A stretch of 64,000 bases of DNA from the NCBI GenBank assembly GCA_949752745.1, contig OX457027.1:58284053-58348052 (forward strand), written 5' to 3'. The DNA comes from Protula sp. h YS-2021 (Eukaryota > Annelida > Polychaeta > Sabellida > Serpulidae). Both the position numbers and the translations under genes were made by a program. The notes beneath the pieces were generated by a model. That model ran no database searches. It was not told the origin of the DNA and saw only the letters and a list, made by a program, of their open reading frames with translations. Positions 1 to 12,249 of the stretch are shown here, one piece after another (position 1 is the stretch's first letter; every line of letters starts with the position of its first letter).

Positions 1-32
1 GATGTTTCTTCACCAGTTGCCCAACTACTTGG

Positions 33-175
33 CTCAATAGCTGAGGTGGTAAGGTGTTAGACTGATAATCATAAGGTCCTAAGTCCAAGTTCTGCCGTCC
101 ATAGAAACACTGGTTTGCGTTGTCGCCTGCGCAGCAAGAGGTTGTGAATTGAAGTCCCGCTCTAGGCATATTTTT
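33..175 (+). repeat. tRNA-like SINE fragment (tentative)
   Basis: The segment reads like a decayed tRNA: a box-A-like TAGCTGAGGTGG at about 38-49 is followed by a possible anticodon loop CTGATAA (isoleucine-like) and AAGGTC. The anticodon stem pairs only partly and box B is poor, so it is not a working tRNA gene. A second part continues to about 175, as expected of a tRNA-headed SINE. No poly-A tail or target duplication was identified. Confidence 0.33.
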
Positions 176-636
176 TCATTATCTCCCTTCATAGATTTTA
201 AAGGCCATATTTATGGTGGTGCCTCTCACAGAAGCATATAAAGGCTAACACTACATTCAGTTGTTTTTTTTCTTTTCTGCTTTCTTTCTTTTCTTCCCTC
301 CTTTCCTTGATCATAGGTAATCTTCAGCCGAGTTTTTGTTGTTGGTTCAACAAAAACTGGTCAAATAAACTGATAGCTTTAAGGGAAATGAAAAAAGGTG
401 TTTGTTCCGCTGATCCTGCCCGATAACTTATAATAGCGAAGTTGTACATGAGGCTTTCTAACACATCTAAATTTTGTAAAAAATTGCTCGGTTTATCCTT
501 TCACGTTTGTAATATCTTCGCTTTTACGACCAAGCACAATGTCTACAGACACTCTGGGTTTAAACAATATTAACTTTTATTATCGATTTCATCAAAGTGC
601 TGTAATATATATTTACAAAAGTAATATTTCATGTAG
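176..636. other. No gene recognised (intron/upstream of NRF gene)
   Basis: AT-rich DNA with a pyrimidine-rich stretch near 260-305. The first visible exon of the acyltransferase gene starts internally in its domain at 637, so this is probably intron. The N-terminal exons, including any signal peptide, were not found here and should lie left of the window. Confidence 0.4.
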
Positions 637-3600
637 TCTGCTAAAATGCCATATCACCTAAATGTTGTGCTAGATTATGATGCTACGGGGAAACCTGGAT
701 CCGGTGTGCTGGAGGGAAACACAGTAGCATTTGGGAATTACGACCAGTGTGTTTCTCTTGATGATGGGAAGTATTGCCTTGTCGATGCAACACTGGCTGT
801 ACCAAAGCCTGAAAACATGGTGTGTAACAGTGCATATTGTTACTATTGGTTTGCAGTGCCTTTGAGTATTTTAAGCAGTATATAATCGAAGACAAATAAA
901 CGTGTTGTTATTACAACGGATTCCAGACAAAAGAATAACTGTCTTCACGAGTTCAGGAGTCTGTCTCTGCATTTCATAAATTATATGTGTTTTATATTTG
1001 TGTAAATGAAGAAGAAATGCTAAGCGCATGTTTATTTGCTGGGGAGGGGGTAGTGGTGGAAATACTTTGAACGTTCAATCTCGTTTAAATTCTTAAAGTG
1101 TCTTTGTGTATTGGAAGAAGTCTAGAATTTTCATTATGTACAGAGCTTGGAAATATGTCAGTCGAATGATCCGTCAATAAATCCACCGCAGCGCTCGTAG
1201 CAGCACCGTAGTTTCCATGCGCTTGCTTATATAACTTTCAAAAAAAAAACCGCTCCCATAAAGCTCACAAAAGTGTTTATCCCAGAAAACAGAGACATGC
1301 GCTCGTATCCAGAAAATCAACTCAGAAAAGTGAGTAAATGATGTTCGTATCGAATGACATTTCAGGGCATGTTGTTCCGATGGGGATTGTGCTCGGTGCC
1401 CTCGTGCAATGAGTCCGTATTAACAACAAACATCAATCAAATTGCAAATGGTAACCACGTTGTTACATTATTTTGGTTGTTTTAACACAGTTGGATAAAT
1501 AAAGAAATAATTGCGGATATCCTGAACGAATGAGAGACTGTTTTCAACACTTTTAATTTCAAACTCAGAATTGAAATATACAAGATTTCTTCAAGGATAA
1601 AGCAATCGGTATGCGTTGTAATTTTGTTTATGAATATGGATTTTTGTACATTTCTTTTTTTTTTTATTAAATTGAACAGTTATTTTATATTTTCAGAAAT
1701 TTTGCAGTTGCACTGGCTGAATATTACACATTCGGATATAAATTGTGCAGAGAATCTGTCACCAACTCGGGGATTTTATGCTGCAGTGTGAGTGTATGCT
1801 ACGCGCGCTTTCGAAAATGTTTGCGTGTAGTTGAATAATAAACTTAATACACATCAGTCTATAACTCATCACTTGATGATTTGAAAGCATGGTATTAGAA
1901 GCCATAAATTTATTTTTTTCGACATTAACTTAATGAACACGTACTGCTTTTAGGTTGTGTTTATGGCCCAGAATAAAAACATTGTTTGCTTTCAGAAGTG
2001 TTATCGCAATTATGGTCCTGCTGACCATTGCTGGAACAATAGCAGATATTGTCAATAGACACAAACATGCGAATTGCCCAAAATTCATACACAGCATAGA
2101 TGTGGGAGGACCACAACTGATCGACCCCAATGAAAGTTCAGAAGAACTTTCAGGCGACACTGAAGAAACTCGACAACAGGTATAACTGTCCAATAGTAAA
2201 GGAAGACAATAATTTAGTATTTAATTAAGAATACATGGTTTGAATTTTTCGTCCTATCATATTTCAAGTAATCGTTGTTCTTATAAGCATAGATCATCAA
2301 CATTTTTAGACATGGCCTTTAATTTTGAAGGTTTTGAAGGGCAAAGTATTATTGTTTTAGGCAGGTGCAAGCGGCAGTATTCAGGGAGCTTCCGCGGGTA
2401 GTCAGAGGGAAAGGAAACACCTCAGGTCCCTACTGAGACACAATCCCAGTAGGATATTATTTTGGACTCTTCAGGGGAAGAGGGGTGGGGTGGGAAGTCT
2501 ATAACCTAGTATATTGTGGAAATGTATACTTTGAAAAAAGCCTCTGATCGAAATTAAGTCTGTGCCTTTGTTGAAGGCATGTTGGTAAAGGGGGGGGGTG
2601 TGGGGAGGGCTGTGGGAGGAGGGAGAGGAGTAGGTGGGTAGTGGCGAGTTTAAACATTTGTGTCTGTCACAAAAGAGAGAAAATGGTATTCTACTTTTCC
2701 TTCTGAAAGTGGTTAGTAACAGACGCCAAGAAAAGAACCATTGTTGTACATCCTTTATGCATGTGTAGTAAGATTATGTATTTACAGTTTAATATGAACC
2801 CATAAAAAGGTTATGTGTAACTAGTTGCCTGAAGTACGGTTTTCTGTTACGCAGGTCTTCTGTCGAAACTTTTGATATGCTTTTCAATACCACGTAACCT
2901 GGGTACGATACTGGGCACGCAAGTGTCAGACAAGGCCATCCCGTGCCTCAACGGCCTGCGAGTGGTCAGCATAGCTTGGATCGTTCTCGGGCACACTTTT
3001 CTGGCAACCTTTGCATCCGGGTCACTAGGTATATTGATTTTTTGTGTAACACGAGAGTTGATGAGTCACTTGTGGATTTTGACTTTCACTGTTTCTGCAG
3101 AATTTTGGTACAAATGAGTACAAAAAAGTGAGTATTTTAGTGCAAAGCTAAAACGCACGCGTGGGTTCCAAAATGCATAGTTACTAGGTCGTTTGGTGGC
3201 ATTGTTTAACATACATCTGGTCTTAGACGGGCGGATATAGTGAAATTTAATTCCAACATTGTTTTTGTATTTGATTGGTGTATTTACAGTGAATCCGAAA
3301 AGGGCGATTGGATATAGCAAGAGCGTTTTGTGGCAGCCTGTTGGCAACGCATATTTTGCAGTGGACACTTTCTTTTTTCTCAGGTAAATTAGATTTTTGC
3401 TTTCACCGTAGTTGGTAAATAAACAGTGCCAAAAAACGTATAGTCTGTAGCATATACAGTCGGACCCACTTATGTCGACATCGGAAAGAAGAGTGAAAAA
3501 AGCTAAAATTGCGACGGAAATAATACTTCGATGTGAATAAAGAATAAGGACAGCCTATGAAGCCTATGAAAACAAAAGGAAAAAAAAATCATCACTTTTA

Positions 3601-5186
3601 AAATAATTGTCGTTTTATTTCAAAAACTCGCTTATCTCGACACCCCGCTATCTCGACATAAAATCGGAGGTCCGCTGGATGTCGAATTAACGAGGTCCGA
3701 CTGTACTTGAATGCTTGGATTTGACTTCTAATTTTGGCTCATTAATGGTGACTTGAAATATTTGACGTGTCTGGTTTTGAGGAAATCTTTTTGAAAAAAA
3801 AAAGCATTTTCGCATTTCTATAGTAAATTGTTACGAACTGGTACTCATTATGGGATTCATTCAAAGTCAAAAACAAGTTTGTTTGATCTTGCAGTGGATT
3901 GCTAGTAGCGTATCTGAGCCTTCATGAAATGAAAAAATACTCCGGCAAATTTCCTTTCATGAAATTCTACTTACACCGTTATTTGAGGTGAGAATATTTT
4001 ATGCATTAGAAATGAACGTTATTGGAAAAAAATGTGGTTGATGGCAATTGTGTGACAGTCCTAAAAGCGGATGATTCGATTAAAGCTGTTTTTTTCTGTG
4101 GTTTATGTTGATTTTAGCGAAGTAGAAAAATGGCGTACATGTCAGTTAATTCAAACTTCATTTCGATAATAGTTGCCGTATCTATTCAGCTCCACAGTGC
4201 CTTCAAAACAAATAATTAAAATCTCAGTAGTTTTATTTCTTAAACCTGGCTGTTAGATAATTCTGCCTACGGTTATTTTGCGCCTATACCTTTTTATTTT
4301 TTGTATGGCTTTCTGTTTCAGGTTAACACCCGTGGTGGCTTTTCTCATGCTGTTCTGGATCTATGTAAAACCTTCTCTCGGATCGGGACCTGTATGGTTC
4401 AGTATCCAATCAGATCCAATGTGTGACCAATACTGGTGGCCTAATCTTTTATACATACAAAACTTCTACCCGTCCAGTATGGAACAACAGGTATGCAGTT
4501 GGATGCTGCGATATTTAATTTGAATAATAAAATTTGGTTCGTGAAAAATTCTTATTTGGCACATTTTTGCGCATCAAAGTGAAGCTGCGCTGTACTTATA
4601 GCGTTCTTTTCCCTAAATCATTGGGTACCCATGAAATTCATATCAGTAATTCAAAATTTAGAAATTGATATGGATAATGAATATTGAAGTGTTGAGATTT
4701 ATGTCGCAGAAACCATTCCGTAAAATAGCATTTGAGCGTAAAGAAAATAAAGACTCTTAATCAGATTCGTAAGATATGCAATATGTGGAACAGATTGTCA
4801 GTTTTTAATCTCCCCCTATTTCAACACACTTGGTCCATCTTTTTTCCACCATGCCAAGTTTTGTCACACCCTCTGAAAAAGGTCCTCAACAACACTTATG
4901 ACGTCATCCTCGGTCTGAAATCGTCTCTCACGCAAGCCTGAGAACTGGACATTATAAATTAACCTCCTATTTTGTGTTCACGTTTTAGTGTGTTGGCTGG
5001 ACATGGTATCTGGCTCTTGACATGCAGTTTTATCTCGTATCGCCCGTGCTTGTTATCGCAATTTACAGGTACATATTGCCCAAAACTGAGTATCTAATTT
5101 CATATTCTTCTGCCTTTGCTCTACAATTACTGATGTAATGAAAGAGAAGGAGAGAGAAAGAGTCTGAGAGAGAGAGAGAGAGAGAT

Positions 5187-5254
<68 letters not shown>

Positions 5255-8200
5255 AAAATGTTTCTTTGGTTTTTACCACAGAACTTTGTCGCTTTAAAGC
5301 AACTGGTAAGGCAGTTACATTATTGCAAAAGAGAAATATTAGATAAATCAATTTTTTTCAATACAAAAATTTTATTTTGCATACTTTATTTAAGTAATGG
5401 CCAGTTTATATCTAAACTTATTTATAGTGTTATGATTTTTCGCATTTTGCTGTTTAACAGAAGAAGAAAAGTGGGACTGTGGTTACTGGCCGTCGGTGTC
5501 ATAAGCAGCATTCTCACCACAGCTGTGCTGATAGCACTTTACGATATTGATGTCAATCTCACTTGGTCCGTTTTGACAAATAATTACAAGTGAGCACGGT
5601 AGAGTTATCGAAATGAGACTGCCGTCAGTCTGGAATAAAGTCAAGTGAGGGCAAGGGGGGTTGATAAGGTCGCAGAGAAGTGAGAGAGGTTTGCCAAGAG
5701 TTAATCTCAATTTATGTACATATCCATATAAAGTTACCCCTATGATGGCTATATAATCCCAGCCCTGGTGTTCACAAAAGTGGCTACGCAGTTAACTATT
5801 CTCCTAGAAGCGAAAATCTGTTGATCTAGCAGTATCGTGCAAACAATTTTAGATGGATTCTTGTTTGATAAACAGGTTAATTTTTTAAAATGATGTTCTG
5901 GTGTTCTGGTTGACAACGGAGCGGCTAACGGAATCATTTAACTGTACTGTCAACTTTTGTGAATACGGCAACTGGCGCTAAAATACGCCTGTCTGGCTTT
6001 CTCCTGTTGTGGACATCAAGACCATGTCAGCAAAAAAAAAAAAAAATCTGTGTGGTGCTAGGCGGGTGGGAGAGGAGGAGCAGCGTTCGGCCTTACAGTT
6101 GAAATAGGAAACAATGGAAATAAAATAATAAAAACTTTCTCGCTAAATTTTGTGTTCCTGCCTTCGCAAAGTAAGCAAGCTATAAAGAAACAATACAAAT
6201 GTACTCGTACCATTTAACCGTAATCTGTAGAAATATCTAGCTGCAGATCGGTTTTTCAATTGCGTAATGTTTTGGCCAGATGAAATGTTCCACATGTTCT
6301 TTTTTTCAGAAAAATGATGGACTACGAAAATATCGTATATGGCAAACCCTACTGCCGCATTGGTGCTTATTTAGTCGGCATGTTATTTGGATACATTATC
6401 CATGAACAACAAACGCAGACACATCATCATTATCTCACAAAGGTAATGGCATCATAAAATTCTAACATTTCTCTCCTAACGTTCCGAGAAAGAGCATTTT
6501 CTTTTACTGATGCAGTTTTCGATGTCTGCGCAATGACTTGCTCCCGAAATCTATACACTTCGTGTCTCGTTTGTGACCTGTCTATTTTGGAATATCTGAT
6601 TTAGAAGGTTGAATTTGGAAGGTTGTTCTTGACCGATAAAAATACACCTCTACCCCTCCCACAAAAGTGTCTCTGCTTTGGAACAAATCTGTAAATATAG
6701 TGTACAATAATTACAGGTAAGAGCGGTTGGCGGTTGGTTCATGAGCACTGTTATTATGGCGTGTCTTATCTGGAGTTTTTATCCAGCCTTCCACGGCCAC
6801 CCGCTTAACAGAGCCGAGAACGTTGTGTATGGCTCGTTGAGTCACGTGATATGGGCGTTTGCCATTGGCTGTGTCGTGTATTTATGCTGGCATGGCTACG
6901 GAAGTAAGTTTTTAATCTAATATTTTTCTCTTTCCTTTCAGGAAACTGTGTGTTTATGTGCTAATATGTACCAAACCCGAAAAAATAATTATCAAATTAT
7001 CTAACGCAAATCATAAGCTTTGTGAAGAGTGCAACATTGAGTGAGAAAACCTTGGCGACATAGAGATTATTGAACCACTTGATTGCTGACGAGGCATGTT
7101 TTTACATTGTAGGCCTGATCAATGACGCGCTGTCATGGAGAGGTTTCACGCCGCTTTCCAGACTCACCTATTCTGTCTACCTTTTTCATCCCGTCTTTCA
7201 GTTTGTCATTTTTCACAACATCAAAACAGCCATCCACGTGTCTAATATTTTCATAGTAAGTATTACTTATTCATCTGAAACAGAAAACAAGTTTTTTTAT
7301 TTGTTTAGGTGTGTAGTGAGTTATTTCTGGATTGTTTTTTTTTTCGATTAATTTGTAATTGCAAGGTTGTACTGTTGACGATACAATGAAATTTATTTAG
7401 TGGTGATTTCAACTCAGATTTGACTTTTTGAGATAAGAGTGAAACACGATAAAAGCTTTGGCCGAATACCAATCACTGCTGATCCCTTAGAATAATTACA
7501 GCAACACAGCGTTGTATATTGCTGTTCTGATCTTTTAGTGCATTTAAAACTTTTTCCTCCAAAGTGCTTGGCATCTAGTTAATTCAGAAGTTGAATCGAG
7601 TAAATTTCGCAAAGATGTATCACGTTCTCCCCTAACAACACCAGAACAGAAGCGCTCAGGAGAGCAAAACCTTTCTCCTTCAATGTTAGTTTATTTTTCT
7701 CTTTTGGAATTTTAATGTAAAAAGTTGAGAAAAAAATTCAGACTGTTGTTTCCAGTGAAGTGATTGGTTCTCTGCAGGTGATTATGTGGAGTTCAGTATT
7801 CTTCCTGGCCTGTATTGCCAGTGTCCTAGTCATGCTCTTGGTGGAGATCCCGCTGCGCAATTTGGAAGAACTTGTTACCTCAAAATCAAGAATTAACTGA
7901 AACTGATTTGACTAGCGATGAACAGCACGGCTTTGTAGCTCTCGGTGAGGGGATTGACTGCTTAATGATCAACATAGACTAAATCAGTTGCTAATTGATG
8001 ACCACACGTACATGTGTATATCATCTTTTGTGTTACCATCTTTCTTCATTAATAAATTTTAAGATTATATTTTAAGAATCAGTGATTTTTCATGTTGCGG
8101 GCACAACCAGCAAATGTCATGGCATATTTTCAAACTATGTCTCTCATATTTTATGCTTTTAATCGAATTTAGGGGATTAAGTGGTACATTTCAATCTTGT

Positions 8201-8528
8201 GACTCGCACAACATTTTAGAGGTTATTCAATTAGGCGATTGTTGATCTACATGTGCCGTTTGTTTTATGCAATAAATAACGAAGGGTCAGTTTAATATTC
8301 GCTGTAATTGATACTGATCGTGCCCTAGATGTGTGAGAAAAACTATGCATGCTATCCTTGTTTCAGTTAGTCATGTGGAGTGCCGTGTTGGTCCTGTCTT
8401 GTGCGGCGAGTATGGCGGTCATGTTACTCATTGAGCTACCCGTGCAAAAAATGCAAGAACTTGTCATGGGCAAGCAGCCATTACTTTACAGCGATGTGGC
8501 AACGGCGTCAAAATCCAAGTCGGACTAG
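637..8528 (+). CDS. NRF-6-like acyltransferase-3 membrane protein (5' partial, 15 exons)
   Basis: Multipass membrane protein of the nose-resistant-to-fluoxetine (NRF-6/NDG-4/drop dead) family. C. elegans members act in lipid or yolk uptake; the acyl substrate is unknown. Exons read by frame and GT-AG sites: 637-819, 1366-1416, 1708-1787, 1996-2179, 2365-2425, 2855-3028, 3290-3383, 3895-3987, 4322-4490, 4989-5068, 5461-5589, 6310-6442, 6717-6903, 7113-7255, then 7778-7900 or 8367-8528. All phases agree, giving about 627 or 640 residues in the window. The first three exons hold the cysteine-containing NRF domain (GNYDQC, then WGLCSVPSC). Exon 4 has the first membrane helix (VIAIMVLLTIAGTIADIV). 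From exon 6 the acyltransferase-3 domain runs to the end (CLNGLRVVSIAWIVLGHTF, YLALDMQFYLVSPVLV, YSVYLFHP). The small exons 1366-1416 and 2365-2425 are the least certain. ATG 646 is internal to the NRF domain, not a start. Confidence 0.88.
3457..3703. mobile_element. pogo/Tigger-like MITE in an NRF intron
   Basis: A 247-bp element with terminal inverted repeats CAGTCGGACC / GGTCCGACTG, flanked on both sides by TA, the target site of Tc1/mariner-pogo elements. Subterminal repeats read TTATCTCGACA and TATCTCGACAT. It has no coding capacity. Confidence 0.8.
5141..5255. repeat. (GA)n microsatellite
   Basis: Long purine-only GA dinucleotide run in the intron after exon 5068, broken by a few substitutions. 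Open reading frames across it are low-complexity artefacts. Confidence 0.97.
7778..7900 (+). CDS. Alternative last exon A of the NRF-6-like gene
   Basis: Terminal exon in phase 0 after 7255, preceded by TCTGCAG. It encodes the last transmembrane helix (WSSVFFLACIASVLVMLLVE) and a short cytoplasmic tail ending KSRIN, then TGA. AATAAA signals at 8051-8056 and 8271-8276 could end this transcript. It is about 50% identical over about 36 residues to the exon at 8367. Confidence 0.8.
   Translation: MIMWSSVFFLACIASVLVMLLVEIPLRNLEELVTSKSRIN
8051..8056 (+). promoter_or_regulatory. Poly-A signal for isoform A
   Basis: AATAAA 151 bases after the exon A stop codon; a second copy is at 8271-8276. Placement fits 3' end formation of the shorter isoform, but no transcript evidence is available. 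Confidence 0.45.
8367..8528 (+). CDS. Alternative last exon B of the NRF-6-like gene
   Basis: Preceded by TTTCAG and also phase 0, so it can replace exon A after 7255 without a frame change. It encodes the same kind of helix (LVMWSAVLVLSCAASMAVML) but a longer tail ending KSKSD, then TAG. The following AATAAA is at 8996-9001. A and B both carry stops, so only one can end a given mRNA. Confidence 0.78.
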   Translation, partial: LVMWSAVLVLSCAASMAVMLLIELPVQKMQELVMGKQPLLYSDVATASKSKSD

Positions 8529-8995
8529 GCTGGGCCCGATATTTGCAAAGCACTGCTAGCACTAGTAGAAATATTAGCTAATATAATATTAATGGCAGTA
8601 GTAAAACCACTAAGCTAGTAGTGCTTCATGAATACATCCCCTGGTGACATTTTGTGGTTAAAGAAACAAGTGGTGCTTTTAGGCTAGTTTTTCAGTCCAT
8701 GTCAATGAGGAATGAGTAGCAATGCAAGCACCAAGATTTCAGTTCACGTCACACTGCAAACTGATATGCCTGTATTGTTTTCATTTGACAAAATGCTTTA
8801 ATCATAGTTTTCAATATGTTCAATATTTTGTTTTGTTTTACACAAGTGATTTTTATGTACTTGCATTAGTAAAGTAACAAAACCACCTAGTCGTACAAAA
8901 TCAAAATCTAACGGGACATTAATATCTAGTCACTGAAAAGGTGTCTGTATTTAAACATTATTTTGAATGTGTGCCATTACTGATTCAGTTGGAAT

Positions 8996-9001
8996 AATAA
9001 A
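8996..9001 (+). promoter_or_regulatory. Poly-A signal for isoform B
   Basis: AATAAA about 470 bases after the exon B stop, in AT-rich DNA. Position fits the longer isoform's 3' UTR end. Confidence 0.4.
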
Positions 9002-9009
9002 TTTAACTG

Positions 9010-12000
9010 AAATCAGCGAAATAGAAGTTTGTTTTATCTTTGATACTCAATTCCAAAGACAGAAAAAAGAGATCTTCCGTAGTACTGAGTATTTATTGTT
9101 TATCACACGTATCGCCTACCAAAACGGGGTATTATGTCAGCAAATATTAGAAACGCTTATCGTCGTGATATTCAAACTGCTCCATGTGATTACAATCACT
9201 GAACACAACAAGCATGCACTTTAACTTCTTAGACACTGAACAATTGCTACTGATCCGGCACGGTAATACTCATCCCCATTCAGGATCCCCATTGTTGCAC
9301 GTGAATGAAATGTGAAAATCTGTAAAATATGTAAAAAGGGTTCCTGCTACATGAGTACGTCTGGCAACCCCCCCCCCCCCCCCCCCTCTCATTTCGCGCT
9401 GTCATAGTAAACAGTCTCTTCACGTCTTGTATACTACATACGCTGCTCCATCAGTGTTATTCTATCAAAACAGGTTAACAGTGAGTAGCACATAGTGCGT
9501 TGGAAGTGAGCAGGATGCGCCAGATTAGGTGGTTTGGCTAAATACGAACTCTTTCACGACTAAGTGTATTTTTCTACCTGGAGAACCAAAGTAAAATAGG
9601 TTTTATTGGTGGGCTACCTTTGGGCCCGCTTCACAGCTGCGGGGGGGGGGGGGGGGGGTTACTTCCACTCTCCCAATACATAAACAAATTTGTCAGAAAA
9701 TTCTTCTTCAAGTTATAAGAGACATCCCTGAATGAGAATGCACGTCGTGTTACTAACAGACATCAAGTCGACAAATATATACCCAACGATATACACCGCA
9801 AATAAGCCACCACATGAAATATTTGCCATTAAATGAAAGCCACTGTAGTTTTTTTTCTATTTTTAAAATCACGTCCTTGATACCGCAGCTGCTCGTTAGC
9901 ACTAGTTTCACACAAAGCAGCACTGGCGAATACATCAGGTAGTACAAACATGATGACATTATCCATTAAGATTTACAGAACGCTTGCCTATAAACTTTTC
10001 ATTAATATATTAAATTTCAAATACTTCACGCATATAACGTATAAAATTCCAAATAACAGTAATCCAGTCTCGGTAATATCACCTATTGACCATTTCCTAA
10101 TTCCTTTCACTACCCCCTCCCCCCACCCCCCTCCCACACACCATCGCTTGAAGAAAGGAAGCAATAACAGTAAATAAATAAATATTATTAGTAGCAACAC
10201 ACCATTTCTCACTTGGAATTTTATACAAATTCACATTCCATTTATGATAATTTCTGTACAACATAATGCATGTCCCTCAAGCTTCAGTTTCTCAAAATTA
10301 GGGTCTGAATGTTTCGCTTAAGCGCCATTTCACCCAATCTGAAATAGCACTTCAGCACAAACCTGGTTCTTTACAACCGCACTTTTACTGTGCTGTATGC
10401 ATCTCACATGCAATCTAAAATCGGTCGTCAATTTTCTATATTCAAGAATATCCAATCGCACTCGGAGACTTTAACATTGTCTTCAGCAATCAAAATCTAT
10501 ATTAGAAAGGCAAAAGCACTCACAAACCCAAAAACATGATACTTGAACAAAAGGAAAAAAGAGGTAACAGTTGACATACTTGGAAAACCCTTTCCCATTG
10601 CAGTCATCACTGTATATTAAATCTCACTAGATGCACATCAGGAGCACGCGGTTTTTTCGGCAGATTGAGAAGCCCATACGCCATACGTATCCAAAGTCGT
10701 ACGAACCTTTTATTGCTATTATTATTTGTGATTCTGTACCGAGAAAAGCTTGCAAAACTTAACACAAGCAGAGTCAGCAAAAGCAAAGTCTTGCATAAAA
10801 TAAATATCGTTCATCACAGCGGTACCAAGACACACATATGCATCTCAACGGTATATTGCCAGATTAAAAACAGGCCATGTTAAATGCCAAAAAAAAAAAA
10901 AATAGATAAATACAAATTTATAAATAAAATAAATAAATAAAAATAATAATAATAAAAAAAAAAAACAAAAAAACGAAAAACGCTTCAGCAATATAAACGT
11001 AACAAAGGAAGATAGGGTTGGTAAGGGATCCACCTCCTTCTGCATTCGATAAAGTCATTTAAAAAAAAAATAACTTGCATGAGTACATGTTTAATCCGAA
11101 AACTTATCAAACCTTGTGTTCGTTCGGTGACAGATGTCACATTTTCTGTTACAGTTACAGAAACTTGTTATACTTTTGGGGCTGAAAGTGACAGATGCAC
11201 GTGCTTCCGGTCTTAGTTTGTTTATACTTGAATTACTTACCAACTCCGGGAAGTAATTGGCTAACCTTGACCTTACAGCGGATGCCCCCAAAAGCAAGGG
11301 TGATACTTTTTCTTACGTTTGTAGTATTTATGCCCATCTGGTCAAATATTGAGTTGCATTATATCACATCACTCCATTTTCTTCCTAGTTGGCTGTCAAA
11401 CAAGTGATTTAATGGAATTGACAATGTAAACTTGTATTATCGCTCATTTTGAAGAAGATTGTGAACAGATACTCTGACAGGCCATTCTTTGGAGTAGTAC
11501 ATATGTTGTAAACAAACCGATGAATTTGCATATAGGGAGTCAAGTGCGCATGGGCGGGCCTTCGGTTGTTTACTACATAAGTCAACCCGAACGAACACAC
11601 GGCAACTAAGTGAATAACAACGCAAAATCATTTCCTTTATATGGATACTTTGGGGTGTCTCCACAGCTGCATCAACCCAACAAGGTGTACAAACGTTTCT
11701 GTAATAGAAAGATATGCACTCTGCCTCGTGGGGGGGGGGGGGGGGGAGGGGTTCAACATCGAGAAATTGACTAGTACTCTCAAACAGTATAAGAGCTATT
11801 CAACGTTTTAATTCGCGCCATCGCTGGTATTTCAGACAGGGAATAGTAACACATGGTTGCAACCATCAAGCACTGTGCTGATGCAAAATAGCCACGTGAC
11901 CACACGTCTAGGCCAATCAGATACAAGGACTGTCCTGTCCTGTCATCTCCTGGAAGTCTCAGTCCATCACCCTGTATAATATCACACTGGCCGTTGTTTC

Positions 12001-12010
12001 AAACAAATCC
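9010..12010. other. Intergenic/3' UTR DNA between convergent genes
   Basis: No protein-like frame was recognised. It contains a C run at 9368-9386, G runs at 9641-9658 and 11730-11746, and an A-rich low-complexity block at about 10889-10976. The part next to 12011 should be the kinesin 3' UTR; TTTATT (AATAAA on the minus strand) near 10706 is one possible poly-A signal. Confidence 0.4.
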
Positions 12011-12211
12011 TCACTTTTGGCGTGGTATTTTGTTTGGTGGACTAAGCTTTGATGTACTGCCTTTGAACCCGGTCTGAAATTGTGCTAGATCCTGAAAAAA
12101 ATATACAAAGTTCAGAGAGGGTATGATATATTTTAAATGAAATTGGCATGAAAGCACTTACAGTTTACATACTAGTTCGTACAGTTGGTATGAAACTGTT
12201 ACAAAAATAAA

Positions 12212-12249
<38 letters not shown>

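Noticed and set aside
646..885. ATG at 646 as the start of the NRF-6-like gene
   Set aside because: The sequence around it (SAKMP, then GNYDQC) is already inside the NRF domain and an acceptor-like TAG precedes it at 634-636, so it is an internal methionine.
9368..11746. Long G and C homopolymers as G-quadruplex regulators
   Set aside because: Single unbroken runs are typical slippage or sequencing artefacts; no spaced G-tract pattern was found.
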